Source of the DNA: Gibbula magus
Taxonomy: Eukaryota > Mollusca > Gastropoda > Trochida > Trochidae
Assembly: GCA_936450465.1 (NCBI GenBank)
Contig: OW388289.1
Coordinates: 74,698,593-74,762,592 of the forward strand
Length of the DNA stretch: 64,000 nucleotides
Direction: 5' to 3'
How positions within the stretch are numbered: position 1 is the stretch's first letter; the number at the start of each line of letters is the position of its first letter. The notes beneath the pieces were generated by a model. It ran no database searches. It saw only the letters and a program-made list of their open reading frames with translations, and had not been told where the DNA came from. Both the position numbers and the translations under genes were made by a program. This document shows, in pieces, positions 12,101 to 23,381 of the stretch.

Positions 12101-15100
12101 TACACCAAAGAAGAGCCTGATAGCACAAATATTTTTCGTGTTTACAAGGATTATTTTAGGAATTTCAGAACTCGTGACCTTGACCTTTGACCTTGAATGT
12201 GATCATGTCAAAAAAATTCCCCAGGGGTATAAGTAAGAATTTATGTACCGGTATATGAGTTCTCAAAACCTTCTAGAAAAAAAGTTATAGCCAATACAAA
12301 ACGCGGCGGAGCTGCTAAATAGCCCCAGAGAGGGTTTCAGGGGTTCATAAATTTTGAAACATTTTGAAAATTTATCAAAAAATAGAATTGCAAAAGTAGC
12401 AGCATAAAGAATCAGATAAAATATTTGAAATGAGAAGAGATAATTTTTTACAAGCTACCCGGTAATTGTTACTTACCGTTGGATTTTTCTCCTGAACAAT
12501 CTGCTATCATCTTATTCAAGGAGGCGGCTAAAACCTCTACCATGCCACCAAATGGTGGATCTGTTACTATGGCAACTCTTTTCCCCGGTTTTGACAAGAG
12601 AAAGTTTGCATATGTTTTTTCTCCCTGCTCTGAGTCAAAGAAGTGAAAGTTGAACATGTTGAAATGGCAGAACTGTTCTGGGGGAAGCAGTTGCATCTGA
12701 AATAAGACAAATATAGTTTCATTGTAGAACAAAATATAACATCATACACATAAAGAAGAATTAGTCTATTAGTCCGGCAGCCAAACATATGTAAACATTA
12801 ATTTTGATTATCAATTGCCTAAATACCCAAAGGGAAACTTGTCCTGTTGTTTATTATTTTCAGTTTGTAACAGGTGTGGTCTCACCTGGTGTCTCAGACA
12901 CAAATGAGTGAATTCAAGCTTGTGAAGGTTCTTACAGAGGACAAACTCTACTTTAAAAGATCAAGTTGGGCAAAATGTATAGTTATTTCCCATTCCGAGC
13001 AACAATCAAAGTCACAATAAAGCAAACGTACATATCTGTGATCAAGATCCATGAGAAGAGATGACATTTTCTTTTTGGATGATGCTTCCTGCTGTGCAAT
13101 GGCTTCATGGATTCTGGGTTCCAAAGAATGAAAGAATTGAAATAGAGTCAAATAGTGTTTCATTGTTTATAGCAAATCAAACTGAGGAATATATTTTGTA
13201 ATAAGATTTCAGCTTACTAGAACTGTTTGGAGTGGAAAGACAACCCTAAGTGGATCCAGAGGATTGCCAGGGTTGTCAGGAGGTCAAATATTTAAGGTGA
13301 ATATTTTATTAGAAAAGCAAAAGAAGAGTATTTCTCACCTGGGAGCTCCAACACACAGTACATGAGTGACTCCTAGCTGGTGAAGGTTCTCAACCGTCAG
13401 GGATACAGTGCATTTGGAGAACAGGTATTGCTGAAACATACAGTATTGTACAAAGACTTGAATTTGTTTCAAAAGCTCAAACTGATTTCACTTTCACTTG
13501 ATTTACACTTGGTCAAGAAAAAATGGAAGTTATTCTAATGTGTTCATTCCTTCAATTATTCTTTGTATAATTGAACATTTAGAATTATATCAAATATTTA
13601 ACAATTTCTTGTAAGTTGACACGAGTGGCGAAGTTGCTAGACCTTGGACAAGGCTATTTTTTTAACCTTTGTCCTGGTTTTCTTAAATAAATAAATATGA
13701 AAAGTTGTCAGATTAAAAAACTCCTTTATTTATATTAACAAATGACACTTTATTGGCTTTTGTATGTGTGTAACTTACATATCAACAGCAAGCATTTTGC
13801 TCGGGTCAATTCATAATCGGTTTTCGTTACTGTTTTCATGTGCACTCATATGTCAAACATTTAATTTCAAAGGGACTAAACTAGTTCTCCAAAGACTCAC
13901 AGCATATGTCTTGTTATCGTCTAGAGGCAGGAGCAGTCTGGAGGGGTGAAGGAGGGTCTGGAGGGGTAGGTCTCCCCTCACTTTGTGTCCCCCGTGATCC
14001 CCCTCCTCACCCGGTACTAGAAGCAGCTGACACGTGTCACAAAACATTCGGTCATCATCCGTGACGCTCGGACATCTCACTTTCTGGAATCTGGAGAGGT
14101 AGATTCATTATGCATCAATTTTGAAAACAAAGAATTTCAAAAATATATTTTATTTGTCAATGTTCAAATCTGTTATTGGTAGTACGGAGTACGGATCAAG
14201 GGTATTGTAGAGGGAGGAGTAGATGTTTTTCAATTATTCCAATTTTGGTTGTCAGATGTGAACGTCAGAGGGCAACCTCCCCCGCCTCAAAATTACATAT
14301 CTTGATCAGTCCTTGTTGATGAACATTCATATACCGGGGCTATATAATAATATATAAATACATGATACTTGAAATAATTCATTACATGATCAATAAATGT
14401 ACTGAACAGTATTTTTGGCATTTGAATGCTTATTCCCATGTAAAGTTTTTCCTCAATAACTTCATTGTATTATGCTTTACGCCAGAATGTTTCTTTTTTT
14501 CGTTGTATGCAATTTTAGAAAGAAACGAGTACAAACCTTTCCCAAAATTCTTCATGCGTGTGCCGAGGAGTGAATGAACTGTCTATTGGTCGATTTTCTG
14601 ACTTAACCTTTGAAACTTTTACATCAGCATACTGGAAAAATCGGCACTGTTTGCGATCTCGGAAAGCAGAACAAGCAAAGAACTGACGTTGTCTTCCTGA
14701 TTCTTTTCCATTTTTGTCATATCTTGTGAACAACAAGGCTGGCCCTTTGTATGAAACAGACACAACATAATATTGGGTATTCCCATTTGATTTGTTATCT
14801 TAAAATTATAGCAATTGAATTTTTGTCAATATATTTCATAACACATATATATATTCATACAAAGAAAGGAAATTCCATTTATGTTTTAGGGAGATATCAG
14901 AACAACTAAATTTGATACACCTTTTTTTATTGTAAGCCCTTGATTGTAAGCCAGTTTGTATATACTATAATGGGGCCGATATGAGAAAAGAACATTATGG
15001 CATCACTGGTATACATACTGTGTAGAACAATATGAGATAAGAGGAATTTGTAGAACAACATGCAACTATTGGTATACATTGTAGAACAATTTGAGATTAG

Positions 15101-16286
15101 AGAAAGATGTAGAACACTATGCAACTTTTGGTATACATTGTAGAACAATTTGAGATTAGAGTAATTATTAGAACACTATGCAACTATTGGTATACATTGT
15201 AGAACAATTTGAGATTAGAGAAAGATGTAGAACACTATGCAACTTTTGGTATACATTGTAGAACAATTTGAGATTAGAGTAATTATTAGAACACCATGCA
15301 ACTATTGGAATACATTGTAGAACAATTTGAGATTAGAGTAATTTGTTGAACACCACGTAACTATTGGTATACATTGTAGAATACTTTAAGACTATTGGTA
15401 TACTTTATAGAACATGGTTTCAAAAGCCTACTGCAGTACTGCCACTGCCCAAGACTGCTACAGTGCTCTGCCACTGCTATTCGCACATTCCGTCCCCTCA
15501 GGCTATTTTAATGCATTTTACTACTTAAATGGAAAGATCTACCGCTTGTTTGGCATTAAGTGAAATGAAAACACGCAATATTTTACGTAAATATTACATT
15601 TTTTAAACAATAAAACATATAGGCCTACAATGATAGAATTGAATTCCCATAGTAACACATAGTATATAATAAAACTAATGAGCAATATGCTCGTATGCCG
15701 TAGCAAAGTTTTTCAAACTTCTAGCGCCACTTATCGAAATTCCGATAGAATACCCATACCTTCCTTTTAAAAATACCTACCTGAGTGTGTGATAGGGAAA
15801 ATGTTCGTAAAGATAATAATGTTACGCCTGTATATTGTCAGTCAATGTATTTGTTGTGATTTGAATTAAGTTGATGATTGCTCATATGAATACTGAACAG
15901 ATCTTCTCAAACCAGGGAACTGTTGCTTGATTTTCAGTTATTTCATTGGCTGGTTATTTTTAGCCTTACACGGCATTTTCGACTCTATCACATACCCAGG
16001 TTGTGGTGTAACAGAGCAAAAATACACTTAGGGCGTAGGGTGGTTACTTAGAGAAGGATAAATAATGTTTTATCATGAAAGGAATTCTGGTTGGATCGAT
16101 TCAATTTAAAAAAGAATATTCAGATTGATTTATAATTTTATTTTACCTGTATGTGACCATTAATATTTTATTCCAATAGAATATAACTGTGCATGATTCC
16201 AATTTCTATTTACCATGGGGACATAAGGGAACATCCAATCCTTGTGTGTCAAGTACTACATCCACATTTTCAACATTCGCAGACAT
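9042..16286 (-). CDS. ZCCHC4: ZCCHC4, rRNA N6-adenosine methyltransferase, complete gene
   Basis: Methylates one adenosine of 28S rRNA in vertebrates (family knowledge). The twelve exons total 1437 nt, 478 residues plus stop, slightly shorter than the roughly 513 of human. Order: a GRF-type zinc finger (Cys22, His24, Cys49, Cys58), a linker with F-C-D-T-C-Q-L-L-L, the methyltransferase domain with N-M-F-N-F-H-F-F-D (228-236) and the catalytic D-P-P-F (261-264), then W-F-F-P-Y-F and the V-D-Y-D-N-H block. Next come cysteine-rich zinc segments on exons 9-10, a CCHC knuckle (Cys429, Cys432, His437, Cys442) and a Lys/Arg-rich tail. The first exon lies 1.47 kb upstream of exon 2 and supplies C-P-H of the first finger, which fixes the start. 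All splice phases agree. Confidence 0.95.
9502..9568 (-). CDS. ZCCHC4: ZCCHC4 exon 11, CCHC zinc knuckle
   Basis: 67-nt exon with C-H-I-C-G-E-L-G-H-K-R-R-E-C. The frame runs open to a TGA after the donor gtacaatt. Splicing to exon 12 restores the basic tail known from the family, so I prefer the spliced form. Confidence 0.9.
9684..10020. mobile_element. TTAA-flanked inverted-repeat element (family 2)
   Basis: 337 bp inside ZCCHC4 intron 10. Termini AGGGGCAGTAGGACG and GTGCTACTGCCCCT, with TTAA at 9680-9683 and 10021-10024. Non-autonomous. Confidence 0.7.
10103..10226 (-). CDS. ZCCHC4: ZCCHC4 exon 10, zinc-binding cysteines
   Basis: 124-nt exon with H-C-A-L-C-S-K-C-V-K-P-S-W and H-C-D-T-C-R-G-C...D-H-R-C. 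Acceptor ...atgttacag, donor gtgagttc. Confidence 0.93.
10372..10447 (-). CDS. ZCCHC4: ZCCHC4 exon 9, zinc-binding cysteines
   Basis: 76-nt exon with W-C-K-T-C-S-R-Y and K-H-C-D-K-C-G-K-C. Acceptor ...attttgtag, donor gtgagttt. Confidence 0.92.
10595..10716 (-). CDS. ZCCHC4: ZCCHC4 exon 8
   Basis: 122-nt exon with V-D-Y-D-N-H-S-L, a basic K-K-K-S-K-K stretch and S-P-V-R-I-F-T-N. Acceptor ...gctgtgcag, donor gtagattt. Confidence 0.92.
11066..11160 (-). CDS. ZCCHC4: ZCCHC4 exon 7
   Basis: 95-nt exon with L-W-F-F-P-Y-F-M-E-H-R-I and M-I-D-Y-K. Acceptor ...tatgttgcag, donor gtgctctt. The long intron before it carries the duplicated TGACCTTTGACC repeat. Confidence 0.92.
11488..12220. repeat. Duplicated repeat rich in TGACCTTTGACC, two units of about 400 bp
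   Basis: Two similar units in ZCCHC4 intron 6. Each has several copies of TGACCTTGACCTTTGACC; the block at 11496-11523 has four nuclear-receptor half-sites within 28 bp. A common non-coding dispersed repeat is the likeliest explanation. Confidence 0.7.
12477..12696 (-). CDS. ZCCHC4: ZCCHC4 exon 6, catalytic DPPF
   Basis: 220-nt exon with F-C-H-F-N-M-F-N-F-H-F-F-D and V-T-D-P-P-F-G-G-M-V-E, the catalytic motif of N6-adenine methyltransferases. Acceptor ...ttatttcag, donor gtaagtaa. Confidence 0.95.
13032..13113 (-). CDS. ZCCHC4: ZCCHC4 exon 5
   Basis: 82-nt exon I-H-E-A-I... to L-L-M-D-L-D-H-R-Y. Acceptor ...ggaacccag, donor gtacgttt. Confidence 0.9.
13339..13430 (-). CDS. ZCCHC4: ZCCHC4 exon 4
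   Basis: 92-nt exon Q-Y-L-F-S-K... to V-L-C-V-G-A-P, the start of the methyltransferase fold (V-G-x-P-R loop). Acceptor ...tgtttcag, donor gtgagaaa. Confidence 0.92.
13901..14090 (-). CDS. ZCCHC4: ZCCHC4 exon 3
   Basis: 190-nt exon with F-C-D-T-C-Q-L-L-L and H-P-S-R-L-L-L-P-L, ending N-K-T-Y-A. Acceptor ...cctctccag, donor gtgagtct. Confidence 0.92.
14537..14744 (-). CDS. ZCCHC4: ZCCHC4 exon 2, GRF zinc finger
   Basis: 208-nt exon from G-P-A-L-L-F to H-E-E-F-W-E, including F-F-A-C-S-A-F-R-D-R-K-Q-C. Acceptor ...catacaaag, donor gtttgtac. The reading frame stays open upstream of the acceptor, so a start inside this exon would be a false call. Confidence 0.9.
14950..15420. repeat. 60-bp tandem repeat with 120-bp higher-order unit
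   Basis: Units contain TTGGTATACATTGTAGAACA and ACTATGCAAC. Two variants (AAAGATG and TAATTAT) alternate, giving a period of about 120 bp in the middle. It lies in ZCCHC4 intron 1. A decayed relative lies at 42640-42860. Confidence 0.8.
16214..16286 (-). CDS. ZCCHC4: ZCCHC4 exon 1, start and first half of GRF zinc finger
   Basis: 73-nt exon from ATG (16286-16284), reading M-S-A-N-V-E-N... to P-L-C-P-H, with donor gtaaatag. It was found by searching upstream for the C-x-H pair missing from exon 2. P-L-C-P-H-G-P across the junction matches the human protein. Confidence 0.88.
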
Positions 16287-16290
16287 TTCA

Positions 16291-16326
16291 CACGTGGGTC
16301 GGTCAGTCAAAACTGTAAACTTCCGG
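16291..16326 (-). promoter_or_regulatory. Possible ZCCHC4 promoter elements (ETS site, E-box)
   Basis: Just upstream of the start codon the minus strand shows CCGGAAGT (plus-strand 16319-16326), a consensus ETS site, and CACGTG at 16291-16296. A perfect TGACGTCA lies further up at 16613-16620. No TATA box is obvious. Motif matches only. Confidence 0.3.
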
Positions 16327-16764
16327 TAAGGGACGCTACTCTAGTGAAAGTGCTTTTGAGTCTGCAAGATATTCATTAAAAGCTGATGTTAGCAGGATCG
16401 AACCCCATCATATGTATTCTTTCAGTTGGTAATTGTAGGTAGAATAAACAGTGATTTTGAGCACATTTGTTGAGAAAATTGGCATTGTAAATGTTTAATT
16501 GGTTAAATGCTACTGCAAGTTGTATCAAGCAATTATGTTTGAGTTTTGAAACTATAGTCCGGGCGTTTCAGATATTTTGCGCGAGTCATAATGGAGCGCG
16601 CACATTTGTAAATGACGTCACGAACTTAGGATACTAACGAACTTAGGGCACCCTACCATATATATCAGTGCTGAGAAAACTGAAAATGTATTGGGTGCAA
16701 GTTATCCAACTTAGTGAAAGCTAAAATAAAATAATGAAACGTAATGTGCATGTAGCCTATTTAG

Positions 16765-16908
16765 AGAATAACCAACGAGGTACGAGTGATTACGGGAAAT
16801 ATCCATGAGTCTAAATAATGTTCAGCCACGAGCTTTAGCGAGTAGCTCTGAACATTATTTAGACGAGTGGATATTCCTCGTAATCACGCGTACCGAGTTG
16901 GTTATTCT
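16765..16908. repeat. Long palindrome, arms about 60 bp
   Basis: Arms 16765-16825 and 16848-16908 are inverted copies (AGAATAACCAACGAG against CGAGTTGGTTATTCT) with a few mismatches and a loop of about 22 nt. Probably a fold-back element. Confidence 0.8.
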
Positions 16909-17321
16909 ATATATTACCCATTATGCAATTAAATTGACCAAATTACGCTTGGTTATTACATTTTCATGTTGGGCGGCCGCTGTGAAGGACCCGTCGCCAC
17001 AGTAACATTGTGACGTCATAAGATAATTCGTCGCGTCAGACCATTGTTTTATGACGCCATAGTCATTCTTTCTCCGGGTAACCGACCAATCAACGTTGAG
17101 AATCACTTGAAAGCACATGTGCACATATCACAAAAATAATCACCTGTGTCTTCTCGCCCGTATGGGTAATATAGGCCTATATTTCAAGATATCATATATA
17201 TACAGGCCTACATAGAAACATTAAAATATATAATTTACAAAATGAAAGACATAGACATGAGCAAGGAATATTGGAAAATTACGGAAGCGTATTAGTGTCA
17301 CGATGAAAAAAAAATCTGCCA

Positions 17322-17786
17322 AACTATCTCCTACGTAGGACTTAGTATCTCCTACGTAGGACTTAGTATCTCCTACGTAGGAGATAGTATCTCCTACGTA
17401 GGACTGAGTATCTCCTACGTAGGACTCAGTACCTCCTACGTAGGACTTAGTATCTCCTACGTAGGACATAGTACCTCCTACGCAGGACTTAGTATCTCCT
17501 ACGTAGGACATAGTAAGCATATCTCCTACGTAGGAGATAGTATCTCTTACGTAGGACTTAATATCTCCTACGTAGGACATAGTAAGCCTATCTCCTACGT
17601 AGGAGATAGTATCTCCTACGTAGGACTTAGTATCTCCTACCTAGGTGATAGTATCTCCTACGTAGGACTTAGTATCTCCTACGTAGGAGTTAGTATCTCC
17701 TACGTAGGACATAGTAGGGTTATCTCCTACGTAGGACTTAGTATCTCCTACGTAGGAGATAGTATCTCCTACGTAGGAGATAGCAT
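17322..17786. repeat. Palindromic 21-bp minisatellite, left array
   Basis: About 22 copies of TATCTCCTACGTAGGACTTAG. Each contains the perfect palindrome TCCTACGTAGGA. The period of 21 keeps frames open (S-Y-V-G-D-T-K), but I see no coding signal beyond that. Confidence 0.92.
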
Positions 17787-20357
17787 GATAAAGCACTGAT
17801 CACTTCGTTTCATACTTATCCACGAGTTGTGGAGACACCTAAGCATCTTGCGTTTGTTTTTTTCACAATAAACATAATTATGTTAGTCTGATTAAATCAT
17901 GTAATTTCGAAGTTCCGTCTTGTTTTTTTAAAATAAAGTATTGTTCACTTGAAATGTTATGGAGGGAATATTGTCTCTCGGTTACTGCTCCATTAGTGTC
18001 CATTTCGTTAGTGATAGTTTGCGAATATACTGTTACAGTTACTTTCAAATAATTATAATTATTTGCACAATATTGTTTTCTCAGATTTGCCATTTATTAT
18101 TAAAGATTATACAATATTGTGTTACGTAAGAGGGTAAAACATCCTATTACACGTCCCGACAGGTCGCATGTATAGAAAACGGTTATCCGTATTGGTAGAA
18201 AATGGGGCGACGTATAAAGGGAGCATTTTATGGAACTCTTCAGTGTCAGAGATAGATTTGTAGGTGTCATGCGATTTTGAGAGTTCAGACAGATTGTTGA
18301 CTATTCCGTCATAGTGTTATATTAAAAACTATATTATTGGGTGATTAGTTCTTGCTACGTCAGTCAGAACACTTGTACAACATTCGAGCGGCCATGTCCA
18401 TGTGAATACTTTAAAATGGCCGCTCGAAGGGAAATGGACTCGAGTGGCTTAACCAAACCATTACATTCGTTTTAGAACTCTTTTTATTGATTCAGGAGTG
18501 TTATTTAGGCATTGGTAACACTTATTAACCTTTTTGTGAGAACACTTTATTTCAATTCATTAGGAATAGCGTGCCCCAACGCCTTTGAAGGGTAAGGGTT
18601 TGGAGACAACTGACAGCATAAAGCTTTAATAGGCATTGAAAGGGGTCCTGGCATAGGGTTGAACATATGACAAAAGTTATATTTTTTGCTTAAATGAGGC
18701 ACATTCTTACCTATTTGATATGTTTATTTGTCGTGTGTACTTGGTCTCAGATTGTTTTACAAAATGTTTGCTTTGAAATCGAATAAGCATATATTTCAGA
18801 CCTGAAAAAGGAGTAAGCACATACTACGAGTCGAGTCGCCATTCCTGTTCACATTTACGAAGTTCTTATTAAGAAGTCTAAATTCATTTCACTTCATTAA
18901 AAATTTGATTCGAATTATATGTAATTAAATGAAAGTCAAATAAGAACAACCTAATATAATTTATTCAAAATTAATTGCCCTATTTCACTTAAAAAATAAC
19001 AAAATACCATTCAAATTAGAACTGAGGTAGATTTTAAAATTCGTCACTTCAGATGGTTAATTTACCCATATGGTAAATATACTTGTCAAAATAGGTTAGG
19101 TATATTGGAAGTTTATTATTGATATTTAATCAGTGTGTAAATGTGCAAATAAATCAATATTAAAAAAATCATAATTTACATTTATCGCTAACTATTCTTT
19201 TCCAGTACATTCATAACATTCAAGAGTACAGACATTCATTAACGGTTATTAATTATGGAAGCTGAGATCCTTTATTGTTGAGTAATGTTTTGAGTGAGGT
19301 CGTGTAATAAATGTCCAACACCAGGTTCAAAGTGTAATTAGGTCGCTAGTAAATTTCACGGAAATATGTTGACTGTACTTGAATTATTGAAGGAGTTTAA
19401 CAGTGATATTTCAAAACATAAATAGGGAAACCGCAATCATATCGCAATCAATGTAGAGATCTACCGTGAACTTTTGATCAATATCAGTTTATTAGATATA
19501 ATCGTACAGTGCAAAACTATACTGGATTGCATAACACATGATGACTCAATCAACTCTACTTCTATAGATACCAATTTATAAAATACTTAAACTCTAGCAC
19601 GTTTTTCTTAATGAAAACATTGATCTCACGAAAAGGTAAATAAGTCTTACAAATGGCTAAATAATACTCCCGAATCAATAAAAAGAGTTCTAGAACGAAT
19701 GTACACTTTTCGGTTAAGCCATATGAGTCCATTTCCCTTCATTGGCCATCGGCTGTAGCGATACCTAAACACTCAAAGTAGAGTTTTGAAAATGGGACCA
19801 TGATAGAATAGTCAATTGTCTTGTTGTCTGAACTCTCAAATGACCTACAAATCTACCTCTCACACTGAAGAGTTCCACACCACTGTCGCTTTATACGTCG
19901 CACCATTTTATTTCAATAGGGATAACCTTTTTCTATGGATGTAGGTTTATCGGATCGTGTAACGCAATGTCTTAACCTCTTACATAACAATATATTGTTT
20001 AAACTGTAAAGAATATGGCAAATTTGAGAAAACAAAATACAGCTACAGCGTCTTTAAAGCTTTTTAACGGTCATATATACTATCATATACTTATACATCA
20101 TATGATATACACAATATTGTTTATGGGCATTCTAGAAAGTGGGGTGATGAAGAATGAAGAACAATTTGATGGATACACAACTTCTTTATTCTATGTCAAA
20201 ACGTCGTCTACATGGAATAAATAAGTTGGGTATCCATAAAATTGTTCTTCATTCGTCATATACACAAGCGTTTACATACACTATACGCGTATACATGTGT
20301 TTAATACAATTGTGAACAACGCTAGATGTGATAAAGTGGTCCAGACATTATAGAAGT

Positions 20358-20612
20358 TATCTCCTACGTAGGAGATACTAAGTCCTACGTAGGAGATACT
20401 ATCTTCTACGTAGGAGATACTAAGTCCTACGTAGGAGATACTAAGTCCTACGTAGGAGATTCTATGTCCTACGTAGGAGATACTATCTCCTACGTAGGAG
20501 ATACTATCTCCTACGTAGGAGATACTAAGTCCTACGTAGGATATACTAAGTCCTACGTAGGAGATACTAAGTCCAACGTAGGAGATACTATCTCCTACGT
20601 AGGAGATAGTAT
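20358..20612. repeat. Palindromic 21-bp minisatellite, right array (inverted)
   Basis: About 12 copies of the same unit in the opposite orientation, GTCCTACGTAGGAGATACTAA. It mirrors the left array across the composite element. Confidence 0.9.
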
Positions 20613-21359
20613 CACAATTTTTTTTTTCATCGTGACACTAATACGCTTCCGTAGAAAATAACTAGGAATTATATAATGATAATGATAGTTTATCAGTGGG
20701 AAATCATCAAAATCTTTCAGAGATTTGAGTCAAATTTGATAAGAATCTTCGTATAATTTGCTATTTTTAACTGAGTATGAATTAATTTTGTCATTAACAT
20801 CTTTGTAGGATGATACAAGATACAGGATTGCAAATTTGGTTGAGATAAATTATGAAATATGACCTTTGCAGGGGGGTTCACCCTAAAAGCTTCAAACGAC
20901 TTCTTCTCATGAACCAGCAATAGGAGATATCCAGAAACCATGGCAGTGTTTTCTTCAAAAGATGGAGATTATGATTTGTATTTTTTTTAAACGAAACTTT
21001 GATACTTTAATTGTGACAGGGGTTCATGTAAAGGTATATTTTTCATCTCAGAAACCAATGACCCTAGAACAGTCGAATTTTGAGGTTATCATCTATGTTT
21101 AGTGAATATATAGAGTTCAAAATTCCTAGTCTTTTGGATGAAAAGTAAGAAAGTTATAAATGAAAACATTCTAATGTTTTACCATTTTGCTGAAATCAAC
21201 TCTACCATAACATGATGGCAATGTTTATATTTGAATGAAAGGTGTTTTCGAGAGCTTTCTAATGCAACTTTCATTATATTTGTATCATAGAAATTAAGCA
21301 AGATTTTTATTATTTATTTTATATATATATATATATTTTTTTGTTGTTGCAATTTCACT

Positions 21360-22190
21360 CTCTTTTCTGTGTATCTGTTATGTGGGATCGGGTTTCCCTT
21401 CAGGCCTGAAAGGCTCGATGGGCTTATGGCATGGAATGGTGTCCGGCGTCCGTCCGTCCGTCCGTCCGTCCGTCCGTCCGTAAACTTTTCGCATTTTCGA
21501 CTTCTTCTCCAGAACCAATGACTCCACAGAGCTGAAATTTTATGTGCAGACTCCTTGGCCAATGGGATTTCTAAATTGTAGATTTCGTGACCCCATGACT
21601 CCAAACGGGGTCACAGGGGTCACATCCTTAAAAACCTATTTTCATCTTCTTCTCCAGTTCCAAAAGGTCTAGAGAGCTGAAAAGTTGTGTGAAGACTCCT
21701 TGGCCAATGGGGATTCTTAATTGTAGATTTCGTGACCCTGTGACCCCAAAAGGGGTCACAGGGGTCACATCCTTAAAAACCTATTTTCATCTTCTTCTCC
21801 AGTTCCAAAAGGTCTAGAGAGCTGAAAAGTTGTGTGCAGACTCCTTGGCCCATGGGGATTCTAAATTGTAGATCTCGTGACCCCATGACCCCAAATGGGG
21901 TCACAGGGGTCACATTGTTATAAACCTATTTTCATCTTCTTCTCCAGCTCAAAAAGGTCTAGAGAGCTGAAAAGTTGTGTGCAGACTCCTTGGTCAATGG
22001 GGATTCTAAATTGTAGATTTTGTGACCCTGTGACCCCAATCTATGTCACGGGTCATGACCAAAAAAACCTATTTTCATCTGTATCTCAAGTATGTAAAGC
22101 TCTAGAAAGGTGAAATGTTATGTAGAGACTCTTTGGTCAAAGGTGATTCTTACTTGTAGGATTGGTGACCCTGTGACTCCAAATACCTAT
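21360..22190. repeat. Dispersed repeat with about 145-bp tandem units
   Basis: Begins with AGGCCTGAAAGGC and GGGCTTATGGCATGG, then a CGTC-type run at about 21448-21481. Four to five units follow, each with TTCATCTTCTTCTCCAG and GACTCCTTGGCCAATGGG. Partial relatives lie at 1-80, 39890-40112 and 58530-58830. Confidence 0.75.
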
Positions 22191-22324
22191 GTTTTGCTTG
22201 TTAACAATGTATTACTTGAGATAACTGAGATATTCAACCTTAGATAATAAATCAATGAAATCCTGATGAGCTACAGAGCCCATGGCTGTATTTTTTTCTA
22301 TTGATAAAACGTACATTTGGTTGT

Positions 22325-22525
<201 letters not shown>

Positions 22526-22819
22526 ACAGTTTACTACATGTTCTTCTCTCTGTTAATAACGATTTCCATCCTGTTTAATAAGTCAACGATTCTCATGAAG
22601 CATATTTAGGTAGACCAATAACTGTCCTGATCCCCGGAAACACAGGAAATAAAGATTTGAGATAAATATCCCCGCTATTGATATAAAGACTCAATATATC
22701 AATAGAGGAGATATTTATCTTAACCGAATTCGCTCAAATTTGGAATATAAGCTCACCATATCGTATATAAACAGTATATGATTGGAAAAAGTCTAGATTT
22801 TGAATTTTGAAAATATTAT

Positions 22820-22960
22820 CAAAACAGCGATTCGAACCCCTGTGGACCACAGTATGTTTAAGTGAAAGTGTGAGCATCAGGACAGTAAGACAAATGCATG
22901 TACCAATGTGACAGCGGCATAACCATTGCACGCCATAACTGGGAACCAGCTTGACGATGA
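22820..22960 (-). repeat. tRNA-like SINE remnant
   Basis: The minus strand has a B-box-like GGGGTTCGAATCGC with an A-box-like segment about 100 bp upstream. It is decayed and too spread out to be a tRNA gene. Confidence 0.25.
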
Positions 22961-23159
22961 GTGCCATGGGCCTTAATTATTGTGTTTTACATTCCTTGGG
23001 AAGTTATATCTTTATTTATATAAGTTGAAGGTTATATGCCACAATCTACATTTGCGCAGGTTATTTATCATAGAAACCATGATCGGTTATGAGATCCAAC
23101 GCAAATAAATGGACTTGTAAAATGCTTTTAAATTAGAACTTTTTTTTTTATATAAACAA

Positions 23160-23225
23160 CGGAAGTGGAATTCGAACCCTGAACCTCTCTGTCAGACAGC
23201 ACCTTTCCCTCGCGAAACATATAAT
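23160..23225 (-). repeat. tRNA-like SINE remnant
   Basis: The minus strand reads GGTGCTGTCTGACAGAGAGG followed by TTCAGGGTTCGAATTCC, like the anticodon and T arms of a tRNA. The 5' half is decayed. Confidence 0.35.
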
Positions 23226-23339
23226 TGGTTCATTATTTACTACAAAATCTGGTTCGACTAATATATGGCCCGTGTCATACATGTCAATGCTTGAAACATC
23301 AACCGCAACAAGAGTAGTACTAATTAAATATTTAATGAA

Positions 23340-23345
23340 TTTATT
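23340..23345 (-). promoter_or_regulatory. Candidate poly(A) signal of ACP5
   Basis: AATAAA on the minus strand about 37 nt after the stop codon. This would give a very short 3' UTR; later AT-rich matches also exist. Confidence 0.4.
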
Positions 23346-23381
23346 TTACCGGTTCAGCAAATAAACATGTTAACATATTTT

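Larger units (their letters stand above)
17281..20652. mobile_element. 3.4-kb composite element with inverted ends
   Basis: The ends ACGGAAGCGTATTAGTGTCA (17281) and its inverse (to 20652) are followed inside by A or T runs and by arrays of a palindromic 21-bp unit. Two family-1 TTAA-type sequences sit inside in opposite orientations. No transposase frame is visible and no clear target duplication was found. Confidence 0.55.

Noticed and set aside
14515..14763. ZCCHC4 starting at the GTG-led frame V-S-V-S-Y-K-G-P
   Set aside because: It would lose the C-x-H half of the GRF finger. An upstream exon supplies P-L-C-P-H with matching splice phase.
17221..17580. Open frame with S-Y-V-G-D-T-K repeats (and the mirror one at 20464)
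   Set aside because: A 21-bp palindromic unit automatically gives a seven-residue repeat. The opposite-strand placement in the two arrays argues for DNA repeats rather than protein.
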